Assembly (NCBI RefSeq): GCF_000213555.1
Contig: NZ_GL891980.1
Location: 558,001-622,000, forward strand
DNA from: Dysgonomonas gadei ATCC BAA-286
GTDB taxonomy: Bacteria > Bacteroidota > Bacteroidia > Bacteroidales > Dysgonomonadaceae
Direction of reading: 5' to 3'
DNA length: 64,000 bases
Of the stretch, positions 17,468-26,287 are shown piece after piece (positions within the stretch are counted from its first letter, which is position 1; the number at the start of each line of letters is the position of its first letter). The position numbers were made by a program, and so were the translations under genes. Under the pieces are notes generated by a model that saw only the letters and a list, made by a program, of their open reading frames with translations, was not told the origin of the DNA and did not search any database.

Positions 17468-18657
17468 GAGTATTTTTTAATGCAATTATTGTTCAGATAT
17501 TTCTCAGCGCCTATATCTATTGGCGTGGCTGGCAAGGATTGCCTGATAAGAAATACATCAAAATTCCTTATGCATCTATCTATATTGCTGAACTGGCAAT
17601 TTATTTCATGGGATTCTTTACCTCCGGAACAGGTTTGTTGCCTTTCGATGCCCTTCATAGTTTTGCATGGGTAGGGACTACCTGGATGCTTTTCACTATA
17701 TATATGACCATTTTACTGCTACTATACGACTTGGTAAAGTATATCAATCGTAAGAAAAAAATATTCGCAATAGACCTGAAAGCGAAAAAGCCCCGGCTGA
17801 TTTACTTTTGTGCCTCTCTCCTATTGGTTTGCAGTGTGATGGGTTATGGCAACTATCGTTTCCACAATCCGGTCGTAACAGAAATGAACCTGCCTGTCGA
17901 TAAACATTCACCAAATATAAAAGAGCTCCGCATCGTAGTTGCCACAGATATACATGCCGGATATCTCATCGATAAAAATATCGTATCCATGTATGTGGAT
18001 AAGATTATGGAGCAGAAACCGGACATTATCCTGCTGGTAGGCGATATCATAGACTATGATGTGAAATCGCTGTACGAACAACGGATGGAGACCGAGTTTC
18101 TGCGGCTGAAAGCCCCATATGGCGTTTATGCTTCAACGGGGAACCATGAATATATCGACTTGGGTGAGGAAAAAGACGAAAAAATACTTTGGTTGAGTAA
18201 ATACGCAGGACTTACAGTATTACGCGATACAACAATACTGATTGCCGATTCGTTCTATCTGGTGGGCCGCGAAGACGATAAGTGCACAACCAGAAAAGAA
18301 TTACCCGAACTCATGCAGGGTGTAAACAAAGATTTGCCGATCATTGTTATGAACCACGAACCCCACCGTTTGTATGAAGAATCCGATGCCGGAGCGGATA
18401 TAGCTGTATTCGGGCATACACATAACGGACAGTTCTTTCCGGTAAACACGATAATGTCCATATCTTCGGCGATATATAACACCGGGACTATACCTGAACA
18501 CCTGAAATACAGGTCGATGTACGAAATACCATACGGATATAAGAAAAAAGACAATACACATATTTATGTATCATCAGGGCTAGGCCTTGCAGGGCCTCAG
18601 TTCCGTATAGGCACTATATCAGAGATTGTAGTTTTGAATGTGAAATTTGATAAATGA
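17464..18657 (+). CDS. Membrane-anchored metallophosphoesterase (second of a tandem pair)
   Basis: This 397-residue protein has the same layout as its upstream neighbour: four hydrophobic helices in about the first 135 residues, then a phosphoesterase domain with VATDIHAGY, LLVGDIIDY, STGNHEY, NHEPH and FGHTHNGQ. The two-gene array with an ATGA overlap points to an old tandem duplication; sequences have diverged outside the metal-site motifs. The first block reads TDIHAGY instead of the SDLHLGY of the first copy, so specificities may differ. recN follows 15 bases later. Confidence 0.88.
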   Translation: MRVFFNAIIVQIFLSAYIYWRGWQGLPDKKYIKIPYASIYIAELAIYFMGFFTSGTGLLPFDALHSFAWVGTTWMLFTIYMTILLLLYDLVKYINRKKKIFAIDLKAKKPRLIYFCASLLLVCSVMGYGNYRFHNPVVTEMNLPVDKHSPNIKELRIVVATDIHAGYLIDKNIVSMYVDKIMEQKPDIILLVGDIIDYDVKSLYEQRMETEFLRLKAPYGVYASTGNHEYIDLGEEKDEKILWLSKYAGLTVLRDTTILIADSFYLVGREDDKCTTRKELPELMQGVNKDLPIIVMNHEPHRLYEESDAGADIAVFGHTHNGQFFPVNTIMSISSAIYNTGTIPEHLKYRSMYEIPYGYKKKDNTHIYVSSGLGLAGPQFRIGTISEIVVLNVKFDK

Positions 18658-18672
18658 TAACTATCTTTAGCC

Positions 18673-20331
18673 ATGCTAAAATCGCTTTATATTAAAAATT
18701 ATGCCCTGATTGACAGTCTCGAAATAGATTTCGAATCAGGCTTTTCTGTCATTACGGGAGAGACGGGTGCAGGAAAATCAATCATACTGGGAGCCTTATC
18801 GCTTATCCTCGGGCAGAGAGCCGATATAAAAGCCATCAAACAAGGCGAAAGCAAATGTATTATCGAAGGAGCTTTCGATGTATCGGCCTATGATCTTAAA
18901 GACTTTTGCGAGGAGAAAGGTATCGAATACGACCCGCACAGTTATATACTGCGCCGGGAAATACTCTCCACAGGAAAATCACGTGCTTTCATAAACGATT
19001 CACCTGTAGGGTTGAACGATCTGAAAGAGCTGGGTAGCCAACTGATAGATATACATTCACAGCATCAGAACCTGTTATTATCGGATAGCCGTTTTCAGAT
19101 GCAGGTAGTGGACGCATTAGCAGGTAATAAAGCCTTATTGAAAGAATACCAGCAGGCTTTTCATCAATATAAGCAGACTGAAAAGGCTCTGGCAGAACTA
19201 CGAGATACTATCAGAAAGAGTAAAGAGGAAGAAGATTACCTCCGCTTCCAATATCAGGCACTACACGAAGCTGCCCTCACACAAGGAGAACAGGAAGAAC
19301 TGGAAGCCGAACAGGAGACCCTAAACCATGCCGAGGATATAAAATCGGCGTTGTACAAGATACATACATTGCTGTCGGAAGACGAAAGAGGCATTGTTGC
19401 AGCTTTGAAAGAAAGCCTGAATACATCACACCCGCTGGCTAAAGTATATCCGAAAGCGGACGAAATTTGCCAACGTTTGGAGACTTCTTATTTAGACCTC
19501 AAAGATCTGTCTTCCGAGTTGGAACGGTCGGCTAACGATGTAGAATTCAATCCTGAACGACTGGCTTACATCGAATCGCGGCTCGATTTGATTTATTCAT
19601 TGCAAAAGAAACATCATGTATCTTTAGTTTCGGGCTTACTGGAATTATATGAAGAACTGGCGCAGAAACTGGAAAAAATAGAATCATCGGACCAGCAGGT
19701 TGAAACTTTGGAGAAAGAAGTTTCTGAAAAATATGATAAAATGCTCACCCTCGCCAAAAAGTTGAGCGACCATCGTAAGGCAATCACACCAGAACTGGAA
19801 AAAGGATTGGTAGAAAAGGTCGCGAATCTGGGCATGCCGAATATCAGGTTCAAATGCGAGATTACTGCCGAAGAACATCCTAACATATACGGAACAGACA
19901 GAATACTATTTCTGTTCTCAGCAAATAAAAATGCGCCACTACAACCGGTTGCCGATGTAGCTTCGGGTGGTGAAATATCACGCCTGATGCTTTGCCTCAA
20001 GTCGATGATTGCAGGTGCAACAGCCCTGCCGACTATCATATTCGATGAGATAGACACAGGCGTATCAGGCGAAATAGCCGATAAAATGGGACAGATCATG
20101 CTCGACTTTGGAAGAAAGATGCAAGTGATTGCGATCAGCCATTTGCCGCAGATAGCAGCCAAAGGTAAGACGCATTATAAGGTATATAAATCGGATAATG
20201 AACTATCTACCACGACCCATCTCGACAGGTTGGATAATGCAGAAAGGCTGGAAGAAATAGCGCGGATGTTGAGTGGTTCCACTGTTACGGATGCGGCAAT
20301 ACAAAATGCTAAGGTAATGTTGGGGTTTTAG
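18673..20331 (+). CDS. recN: DNA repair protein RecN
   Basis: This 552-residue SMC-like ATPase has Walker A GETGAGKS at residues 29-36, a long central coiled coil (about 155-370), and a C-terminal half with the ABC signature region DVASGGEISRLML and Walker B IIFDEIDTG. RecN acts early in double-strand break repair, tethering DNA ends. A near-consensus -7 (TATCTTTA, 18662-18669) sits three bases before the ATG; if used, the message would be leaderless. Otherwise recN is read through from the metallophosphoesterase genes. Confidence 0.95.
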   Translation: MLKSLYIKNYALIDSLEIDFESGFSVITGETGAGKSIILGALSLILGQRADIKAIKQGESKCIIEGAFDVSAYDLKDFCEEKGIEYDPHSYILRREILSTGKSRAFINDSPVGLNDLKELGSQLIDIHSQHQNLLLSDSRFQMQVVDALAGNKALLKEYQQAFHQYKQTEKALAELRDTIRKSKEEEDYLRFQYQALHEAALTQGEQEELEAEQETLNHAEDIKSALYKIHTLLSEDERGIVAALKESLNTSHPLAKVYPKADEICQRLETSYLDLKDLSSELERSANDVEFNPERLAYIESRLDLIYSLQKKHHVSLVSGLLELYEELAQKLEKIESSDQQVETLEKEVSEKYDKMLTLAKKLSDHRKAITPELEKGLVEKVANLGMPNIRFKCEITAEEHPNIYGTDRILFLFSANKNAPLQPVADVASGGEISRLMLCLKSMIAGATALPTIIFDEIDTGVSGEIADKMGQIMLDFGRKMQVIAISHLPQIAAKGKTHYKVYKSDNELSTTTHLDRLDNAERLEEIARMLSGSTVTDAAIQNAKVMLGF

Positions 20332-20550
20332 CCCTCTAAATCCCCCAAGGGGAACTTACAGAGAGAGTAAAAGATAAGCGAAAACAGTGTTACTTTTGTT
20401 ACCTTTTAACAAGTAGTAAGTTAAAAGTTAAATGAGATACAAGTAAACAAGATACGAGATAAAATTTCTTAACTGATGACTGTTCCCTGAGGAGATGCTT
20501 CGCTCTGCTCAGCAAGACAAGATAATTATTAATTTTTCATTCTTAATTAG
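20332..20550. repeat. Mosaic repeat island 2
   Basis: This gap holds module B (CCCTCTAAATCCCCCAAGGGG from 20333, also near 53520), a TTACTTTTGTTACCTTTTAA word at about 20391-20410, module C (AACAAGTAGTAAGTT, ATGAGATAC, TTAACTGATGACTG; 20407-20480) and an ATTCTTAATT word at 20540. The same modules occur in the island at 9.35-9.76 kb, again in the + orientation. Confidence 0.7.
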
Positions 20551-20557
20551 TTTCTAT

Positions 20558-21658
20558 ATGGAAATTCCTTTTCTCAACCTAAAACGGGAAAACGAGCGCT
20601 ACGCATCCGGAATACGAGAAGCTGTATCGCGTGTGATAGACTCAGGATGGTATATCCTGGGAGAGGAAAAATCCATTTTTGAAAAAGAGTTTGCCTCCTA
20701 TTGCAAAGTAAAGCACTGTATAGGTGTAGGCAATGGACTTGATGCTATCCGCCTGATACTAATGGCTTATATGGAGCAAGGCGTAATGCAGGAAGGGGAC
20801 GAAGTAATTATCCCCGCCAACACATTCATTGCAACGGCTTTGGCTATATCTCAGTGTGGACTCATACCGGTTTTTGCCGACTACGACATCGCGACTTACA
20901 ATATTGCTCCCGAATCTGTAATAGAAAAGATTACATCCAGAACAAAGGCAATTATAGCAGTCCATCTATACGGGCAAATTGCAGCGATGGCTGAATTGAA
21001 ACAAATCGCAATACAGCACAACCTGAAACTGATAGAAGATGCTGCGCAGGCACACGGTGCGGTATACAATGGCAAAAAGGCAGGAAGCTTAGCAGATGCA
21101 GCAGCATTCAGTTTTTATCCGGTGAAGAACCTTGGCGCTTTGGGTGATGCAGGGGCTGTAACAACTGACGATGAAGAACTGGCCCGGATCGTCCGCAGCC
21201 TATCCAATTATGGCTCCGACAAAAAATATATGCATGAATATAAGGGACTAAATTCGCGCCTCGATGAGATACAGGCTGCAATATTATGCGTAAAGCTAAA
21301 ATATCTGGATATAGATAACCAAAGGCGGAAAGAGATCGCAGCCTATTACTCTGCAAATATAAAGAATGTAAATATTATATTACCGAACAATAAAGATACC
21401 TTAAGCCACGTTTTTCATTTATATATAATCCGGACAAACGATCGCGAACGGCTTCAGCTATACTTATACAATAAAGGCATCCAGACTCAGATACATTATC
21501 CCATAGCAATACATCAACAGCCTGCGTATTCCGGACAGGCAGGTTTAAATCTGCCTGTAGCAGAACAACTGCAAAATGAAGTATTAAGCCTGCCGCTATA
21601 TGCATCATTGACGAATGACGAACTGCACCGGATAGTAGAGGCTCTGAACAATTATTAA
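20558..21658 (+). CDS. DegT/DnrJ/EryC1/StrS-family sugar aminotransferase
   Basis: This 366-residue protein is a PLP enzyme of the sugar aminotransferase family. The pattern includes FLNLKRENERY at the start, VGNGLDAIRL (cofactor phosphate region), VIIPANTFIATALA, EDAAQAHGA, and the Schiff-base lysine in FSFYPVKNLGALGD (Lys190). Such enzymes add an amino group to nucleotide-linked keto-sugars for surface polysaccharides or O-antigen; the closest types by eye are FdtB/QdtB-like. It stands alone, with no sugar-nucleotide genes beside it. The ATG at 20558 is chosen because the upstream extension runs through repeat island 2. Confidence 0.88.
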   Translation: MEIPFLNLKRENERYASGIREAVSRVIDSGWYILGEEKSIFEKEFASYCKVKHCIGVGNGLDAIRLILMAYMEQGVMQEGDEVIIPANTFIATALAISQCGLIPVFADYDIATYNIAPESVIEKITSRTKAIIAVHLYGQIAAMAELKQIAIQHNLKLIEDAAQAHGAVYNGKKAGSLADAAAFSFYPVKNLGALGDAGAVTTDDEELARIVRSLSNYGSDKKYMHEYKGLNSRLDEIQAAILCVKLKYLDIDNQRRKEIAAYYSANIKNVNIILPNNKDTLSHVFHLYIIRTNDRERLQLYLYNKGIQTQIHYPIAIHQQPAYSGQAGLNLPVAEQLQNEVLSLPLYASLTNDELHRIVEALNNY

Positions 21659-21821
21659 AGGGGATGAAAGAGATATTCGTTTTTTTTTCAAAAAACCTGT
21701 TCCAAGATTTTTTCTCCTCTGATTTAGTGCAAGAAATCACTAAATATCTTGATTTTTAACAAGGGTTCCCTATGGGGAACAAGAAACTATTTAAAAAAGA
21801 TAAAAAAATGAATATTTTCCT

Positions 21822-21862
21822 TTTGTAAAAACACTTGCACATATATATTTGTTATATATTTG
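21822..21862 (+). promoter_or_regulatory. purB promoter region with two tandem -7 elements
   Basis: TTTG at 21822-21825 is followed 18 bases later by TATATTTG (21844-21851), and a second TATATTTG lies at 21855-21862. Two start points 11 bases apart are possible, with a leader of 70-80 bases before purB. Confidence 0.6.
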
Positions 21863-21940
21863 TATAATAATTATAAGTAAATAGTGATATCGAAAATAAA
21901 TTTCTAAGTTGATTAAAAACACAAAATTTCTGGCAACGTA

Positions 21941-23284
21941 ATGACATTAACACCCCTAACTTCCATTTCACCGATAGATGGACGTTATCGTAATAAAACA
22001 GAAGAACTAGCTAATTATTTTTCAGAATATGCATTGATTAAATATCGTGTATTAGTAGAGATAGAGTATTTTATCGCACTATGTGAATTACCTCTCCCTC
22101 AACTGGAAAATATAGATAAGGCTGTTTTTGGAAAACTGAAAGATATCGTAACCGGTTTTTCAGAAAGTGATGCGACACGCATCAAGGATACTGAGAAAAT
22201 TACCAACCATGATGTAAAAGCTGTCGAATATTTCATCAAAGAAGAATTTGATAAATTAGGTTTACAGCAATACAAAGAATTTATACACTTTGGCCTTACA
22301 TCACAGGATATAAACAATACCTCTATCCCGCTTTCGATAAAAGATGCATTGAATGATGTTTATTATCCGATGCTTGAGGGTCTTATCGCCAAATTAAAAA
22401 ATCAGGCGAACGAATGGGCTGATATAGCCATGCTGGCAAAAACTCATGGACAGCCGGCCTCTCCTACCCGTTTGGGAAAAGAGATAATGGTATTTGCGAG
22501 TAGGCTCGAAGGCCAACTACAACTACTAAAAAGTATTCCTTTATCTGCTAAATTCGGTGGAGCAACAGGAAATTACAACGCACATAATGTAGCTTACCCG
22601 TCATACGACTGGAAAGCATTCGGAAATAAATTCGTATCAGAAAAACTGGGACTTGTCAGAGAAGAATGGACAACACAAATATCCAACTATGACAATCTGG
22701 CCGCAGTCTTCGATGCTCTGAAACGAATCGACACTATCATGATCGACTTGAACAGGGATTTCTGGCAATATATCTCGATGGAATATTTCAAACAAAAAAT
22801 TAAAGAAGGTGAAATAGGTTCATCGGCTATGCCGCATAAGGTAAACCCGATAGATTTTGAAAATGCGGAAGGAAATCTGGGAATTGCAAATGCTATATTA
22901 GAGCATTTGTCTTCTAAGCTACCCGTATCCCGCCTGCAACGCGACCTGACTGATTCTACAGTCTTGCGCAATGTAGGTGTGCCTATAGGACATATTGTAA
23001 TAGCTATACAGAGTACACAAAAAGGTTTGGATAAATTGTTATTAAATAAAGATGCCTTATATAACGATTTGGAAAACTGTTGGGCTGTTGTCGCTGAAGG
23101 AATTCAAACAATATTACGCCGGGAGGGATACCCAAAACCCTACGAAGCACTGAAGGCTCTTACCAGAACCAACAATACAATTACGGCAGAATCTATCGCC
23201 GAATTTATTGAGGGACTGAATATAAGTGAAACCGTGAAAAATGAACTGAGAAAAATTACACCGCATTCTTACACAGGTGTATAA
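21941..23284 (+). CDS. purB: Adenylosuccinate lyase
   Basis: This 447-residue protein of the fumarase/aspartase superfamily carries the signature SSAMPHKVNPIDFENAEGN. THGQPASPTRLGKE and the N-terminal PLTSISPIDGRY, typical of the E. coli-like PurB subgroup, are also present. It removes fumarate from adenylosuccinate and from SAICAR, acting twice in purine synthesis and directly after PurA. It has its own promoter region and a long A+T-rich leader. Confidence 0.96.
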   Translation: MTLTPLTSISPIDGRYRNKTEELANYFSEYALIKYRVLVEIEYFIALCELPLPQLENIDKAVFGKLKDIVTGFSESDATRIKDTEKITNHDVKAVEYFIKEEFDKLGLQQYKEFIHFGLTSQDINNTSIPLSIKDALNDVYYPMLEGLIAKLKNQANEWADIAMLAKTHGQPASPTRLGKEIMVFASRLEGQLQLLKSIPLSAKFGGATGNYNAHNVAYPSYDWKAFGNKFVSEKLGLVREEWTTQISNYDNLAAVFDALKRIDTIMIDLNRDFWQYISMEYFKQKIKEGEIGSSAMPHKVNPIDFENAEGNLGIANAILEHLSSKLPVSRLQRDLTDSTVLRNVGVPIGHIVIAIQSTQKGLDKLLLNKDALYNDLENCWAVVAEGIQTILRREGYPKPYEALKALTRTNNTITAESIAEFIEGLNISETVKNELRKITPHSYTGV

Positions 23285-23347
23285 AATGAACTTAACCGTG
23301 AGGTTATAAAAGAAGTATTTGTATATTATTTAAACAAAAAGGAAAAA

Positions 23348-24682
23348 ATGGTGACAGACAATGGAAATGATAGAGAAAGCCGGGAGGGCTACTCATCATC
23401 AGAAAACAATGAAAACGGGTCAGAACCTGTAAAAAAGAAACGTGCGCGTGTAGGTGATCTTCGCAAACAAGCTTATGATGTGAATACTGACCGCGACTCC
23501 AGGGATCGGAATCCTTATAAAACCGGTGGCGACAGACAAGATCGCCAAGGTAGCTCTTATAACTCAGAAAGACCATCCAGGCCTTCTTATGATAGGAATG
23601 AAGGCGGAGAACGCCGTTCATACGGAAATAGTTCGTATGGAAATCAGAACCGCCAGTCCGGAGACAGAGGTGGATATTCCGACAACAGGGGTGGAGGCAA
23701 CTATTCTGGAAACAGAGGTGGAGGTAACTATTCCGGTAACAGAAGCGGAGGAGGTGGCTACTCTAATAACAGAGGAGGTTATTCAGGCGGAGACAACCGT
23801 TCATCTTATGGTAACCGCGACAACAGAGGTGGAGGAGGCTACGACCGTCGTCCGGCCGGAAATCGCGACAACAGAGGTGGAGCCGGTGGTGGCTACAGCC
23901 CTTCTTTCGGTGGAGTAAAGAAATTGGTAAAGCCAGTTAAGTACAAGGAAAATATAGACCCGAATACTCCTCTACGACTAAATAAATATCTTGCTAATGC
24001 CGGAGTTTGTTCCCGTCGCGAAGCTGATGCTTATATTACATCAGGTGTAGTGAAGGTTAACGGTGAGGTTGTGGATCAACTGGGAGCTAAAGTTACCCGT
24101 GGTGACCTTGTAACATTCCAGGATAAGCCGGTACGTCTCGAAAGCAAAGTATATGTTCTTCTGAACAAACCGAAAAATTGTGTAACAACATCGGATGACC
24201 CTCAAAACCGTCTGACAGTTATGGACCTGGTAAAAAACGCTTGTCCGGAACGTATCTATCCGGTTGGTCGTCTGGACAGAAACACAACAGGTGTACTCTT
24301 GCTTACCAATGACGGAGACTTAGCCTCTAAACTGATGCATCCGAAATTTAAGAAGAAAAAAATCTATCAGGTAACACTCGACCGCGATGTGGCTATTGAA
24401 GACATGCAGGCTATTGCCGATGGAGTAGAACTTGATGATGGTGAAATACATGCCGATTCAATCGCATATCAGGCAGAAGATGTACTGAACGTCGTAGGTA
24501 TTGAAATACACTCGGGCCGCAATCGTATTGTACGTCGTATATTCGAGAAGCTTGGTTATCAGGTAATGAAACTGGACCGTGTATATTTTGCGGGTCTTAC
24601 CAAAAAGAATGTACTTCGTGGAAAATGGCGCTACCTGTCAGAAAAAGAAGTGAACATGCTTCGTATGGGAGCATTTGAATAA
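23348..24682 (+). CDS. 23S rRNA pseudouridine synthase (RluB/RsuA type) with a long Gly/Arg/Asn-rich N-terminal extension
   Basis: This 444-residue protein has two parts. Residues 1 to about 190 are low-complexity: a charged start, then many GGY, NRGG, YSGNRGGG and DNRGG units that resemble RGG/YGG-rich disordered RNA-binding tails. Residues 207-260 form an S4 RNA-binding domain (LRLNKYLANAGVCSRREADAYI), followed by the pseudouridine synthase domain with catalytic Asp310 in GRLDRNTTG. RluB/RsuA enzymes modify a single uridine in large- or small-subunit rRNA; which one is not decidable here. The catalytic half alone is about the usual length, so the extension is an addition. Confidence 0.9.
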   Translation: MVTDNGNDRESREGYSSSENNENGSEPVKKKRARVGDLRKQAYDVNTDRDSRDRNPYKTGGDRQDRQGSSYNSERPSRPSYDRNEGGERRSYGNSSYGNQNRQSGDRGGYSDNRGGGNYSGNRGGGNYSGNRSGGGGYSNNRGGYSGGDNRSSYGNRDNRGGGGYDRRPAGNRDNRGGAGGGYSPSFGGVKKLVKPVKYKENIDPNTPLRLNKYLANAGVCSRREADAYITSGVVKVNGEVVDQLGAKVTRGDLVTFQDKPVRLESKVYVLLNKPKNCVTTSDDPQNRLTVMDLVKNACPERIYPVGRLDRNTTGVLLLTNDGDLASKLMHPKFKKKKIYQVTLDRDVAIEDMQAIADGVELDDGEIHADSIAYQAEDVLNVVGIEIHSGRNRIVRRIFEKLGYQVMKLDRVYFAGLTKKNVLRGKWRYLSEKEVNMLRMGAFE

Positions 24683-24684
24683 AT

Positions 24685-24770
24685 TATAAATTATGAGTCA
24701 TAAATTATGAATGGAATACACTATCAATGACTCCGTATCATAATTTGTGACTCGTAGCTAGTAACTTGTA
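24685..24770. repeat. A+T-rich repeated words before asnS
   Basis: AAATTATGA occurs twice (24690-24710) and further ATAATTTGTGACTCGTAGC words follow. The style resembles the other intergenic islands, but no module is clearly shared. Confidence 0.4.
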
Positions 24771-24775
24771 TAAAA

Positions 24776-26173
24776 ATGGAGAGTATTCGCAGAACAAAGA
24801 TTGTAGATTTGTTTAAAGACCCTCAGTTTGGGTCAGTAGTTGATGTAAAAGGTTGGGTACGTACCATCCGTGGTAATAAATATGTAAACTTTATCCACCT
24901 TAATGATGGATCGACAATCCATAATCTGCAGATTGTAGCTGATGTACAGAAGTTTGGAGATGACTTTTTCAAACCTGTAACGACCGGAGCTTGTATCCAT
25001 GTCACAGGTACATTGGTAGAATCGCAAGGGAAAGGACAAAGCGCAGAAATACAAGCCGACACAATTGAAGTGTACGGAACCGCTGACCCTGAAACATATC
25101 CTTTGCAGAAAAAAGGACATTCTCTCGAGTTTTTACGTGAGATAGCATATCTGCGTCCACGCACAAACACATTTGGAGCAATATTCCGTATTCGTCACCA
25201 TATGTCTTATGCTATACACAAGTATTTCAACGATAAGGGATTCTTCTATTTCCATACGCCAATTGTAACAGCTTCAGACGCTGAAGGCGCAGGCTCGATG
25301 TTTCAGGTAACCACATTAGATTTTAATAATGTTCCCCGCGCAGAAGGCGGACAAGTTGATTATACAGAAGATTTTTTTGGTCGCCAGACAAACCTGACTG
25401 TATCCGGACAGCTCGAAGGTGAACTTGGAGCGATGGCTCTGGGCGCTATTTATACATTTGGCCCTACATTCCGTGCCGAAAATTCGAATACACCCCGCCA
25501 TTTGGCTGAGTTTTGGATGATAGAGCCCGAAGTTGCATTCTATGACATCCATGACAATATGGATTTAGCGGAAGACTTCCTGAAGTATCTGATTCGCTAT
25601 GCGCTTGAGCATTGCAAGGATGATATTGCTTTCCTTAATGAAATGTTTGACAAAGAACTTATAGAACGTCTGAACTTTGTTATTGCTAATGATTTCGTCC
25701 GTCTCACTTATACAGAAGGTGTGCAAATACTGGAGAAGAGCGGACACAAATTTGAGTTCCCGGTATATTGGGGTGCAGACCTCCAATCGGAGCACGAACG
25801 CTATCTGGTAGAAAAGCATTTCAAACGCCCTGTCATACTGACTGATTATCCGAAGGAAATTAAATCATTCTACATGAAGCAGAATGAAGACGGTAAGACT
25901 GTGCGCGGTATGGATGTACTATTCCCTAAGATTGGTGAAATCATCGGAGGATCGGAACGTGAAGCTGATTATGACAAGCTGGTAAACCGGACTAAGGAAC
26001 TGAATATGAATACAGACCCAATTTGGTGGTATATGGAAACCCGTAAATTCGGAACAGCTCCTCATGCAGGATTCGGTTTAGGATTTGAACGCCTAATCCT
26101 GTTTATTACAGGTATGGCTAATATTCGTGATGTGATTCCTTTTCCACGGACACCAAATAATGCTGAGTTCTGA
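24776..26173 (+). CDS. asnS: Asparaginyl-tRNA synthetase
   Basis: This 465-residue class IIb synthetase has an N-terminal OB-fold anticodon-binding domain (about residues 17-110, beginning VDVKGWVRTIRGNK). The catalytic core has motif 2 (FRAENSNTPRHLAEFWMIEPE, as FRAE...E) and motif 3 (GFGLGFERL). The overall pattern, including the FFGRQTNLTVSGQL segment, fits AsnRS rather than AspRS. It attaches asparagine to tRNA-Asn. A long palindrome closes the gene on its convergent side. Confidence 0.95.
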   Translation: MESIRRTKIVDLFKDPQFGSVVDVKGWVRTIRGNKYVNFIHLNDGSTIHNLQIVADVQKFGDDFFKPVTTGACIHVTGTLVESQGKGQSAEIQADTIEVYGTADPETYPLQKKGHSLEFLREIAYLRPRTNTFGAIFRIRHHMSYAIHKYFNDKGFFYFHTPIVTASDAEGAGSMFQVTTLDFNNVPRAEGGQVDYTEDFFGRQTNLTVSGQLEGELGAMALGAIYTFGPTFRAENSNTPRHLAEFWMIEPEVAFYDIHDNMDLAEDFLKYLIRYALEHCKDDIAFLNEMFDKELIERLNFVIANDFVRLTYTEGVQILEKSGHKFEFPVYWGADLQSEHERYLVEKHFKRPVILTDYPKEIKSFYMKQNEDGKTVRGMDVLFPKIGEIIGGSEREADYDKLVNRTKELNMNTDPIWWYMETRKFGTAPHAGFGLGFERLILFITGMANIRDVIPFPRTPNNAEF

Positions 26174-26196
26174 TAATATTCAGAACATGAAATAAT

Positions 26197-26228
26197 GAAG
26201 AGCCGCAAGATTAATCTTGCGGCTCTTC
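26197..26228. terminator. Bidirectional terminator candidate, perfect 32-bp palindrome
   Basis: GAAGAGCCGCAAGATT is followed at once by its exact reverse complement. It lies between asnS (+) and the convergent beta-barrel gene (-). There is little T run on the + side, so it may act on both strands as a stem only. Confidence 0.7.
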
Positions 26229-26287
26229 TGTTATAAAGATTCATATTTATTATCAATGTTGTCTAATGGGGAATGAATGCTGTCTCG

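Noticed and set aside
20495..20557. Upstream extension of the aminotransferase from ATG 20495
   Set aside because: The extra 21 codons run through repeat island 2 and do not resemble the family N-terminus.
23526..23918. Second + strand frame inside the RluB-type gene
   Set aside because: It is a shadow of the Gly/Arg-rich repeat region and has no start context or recognisable domain.
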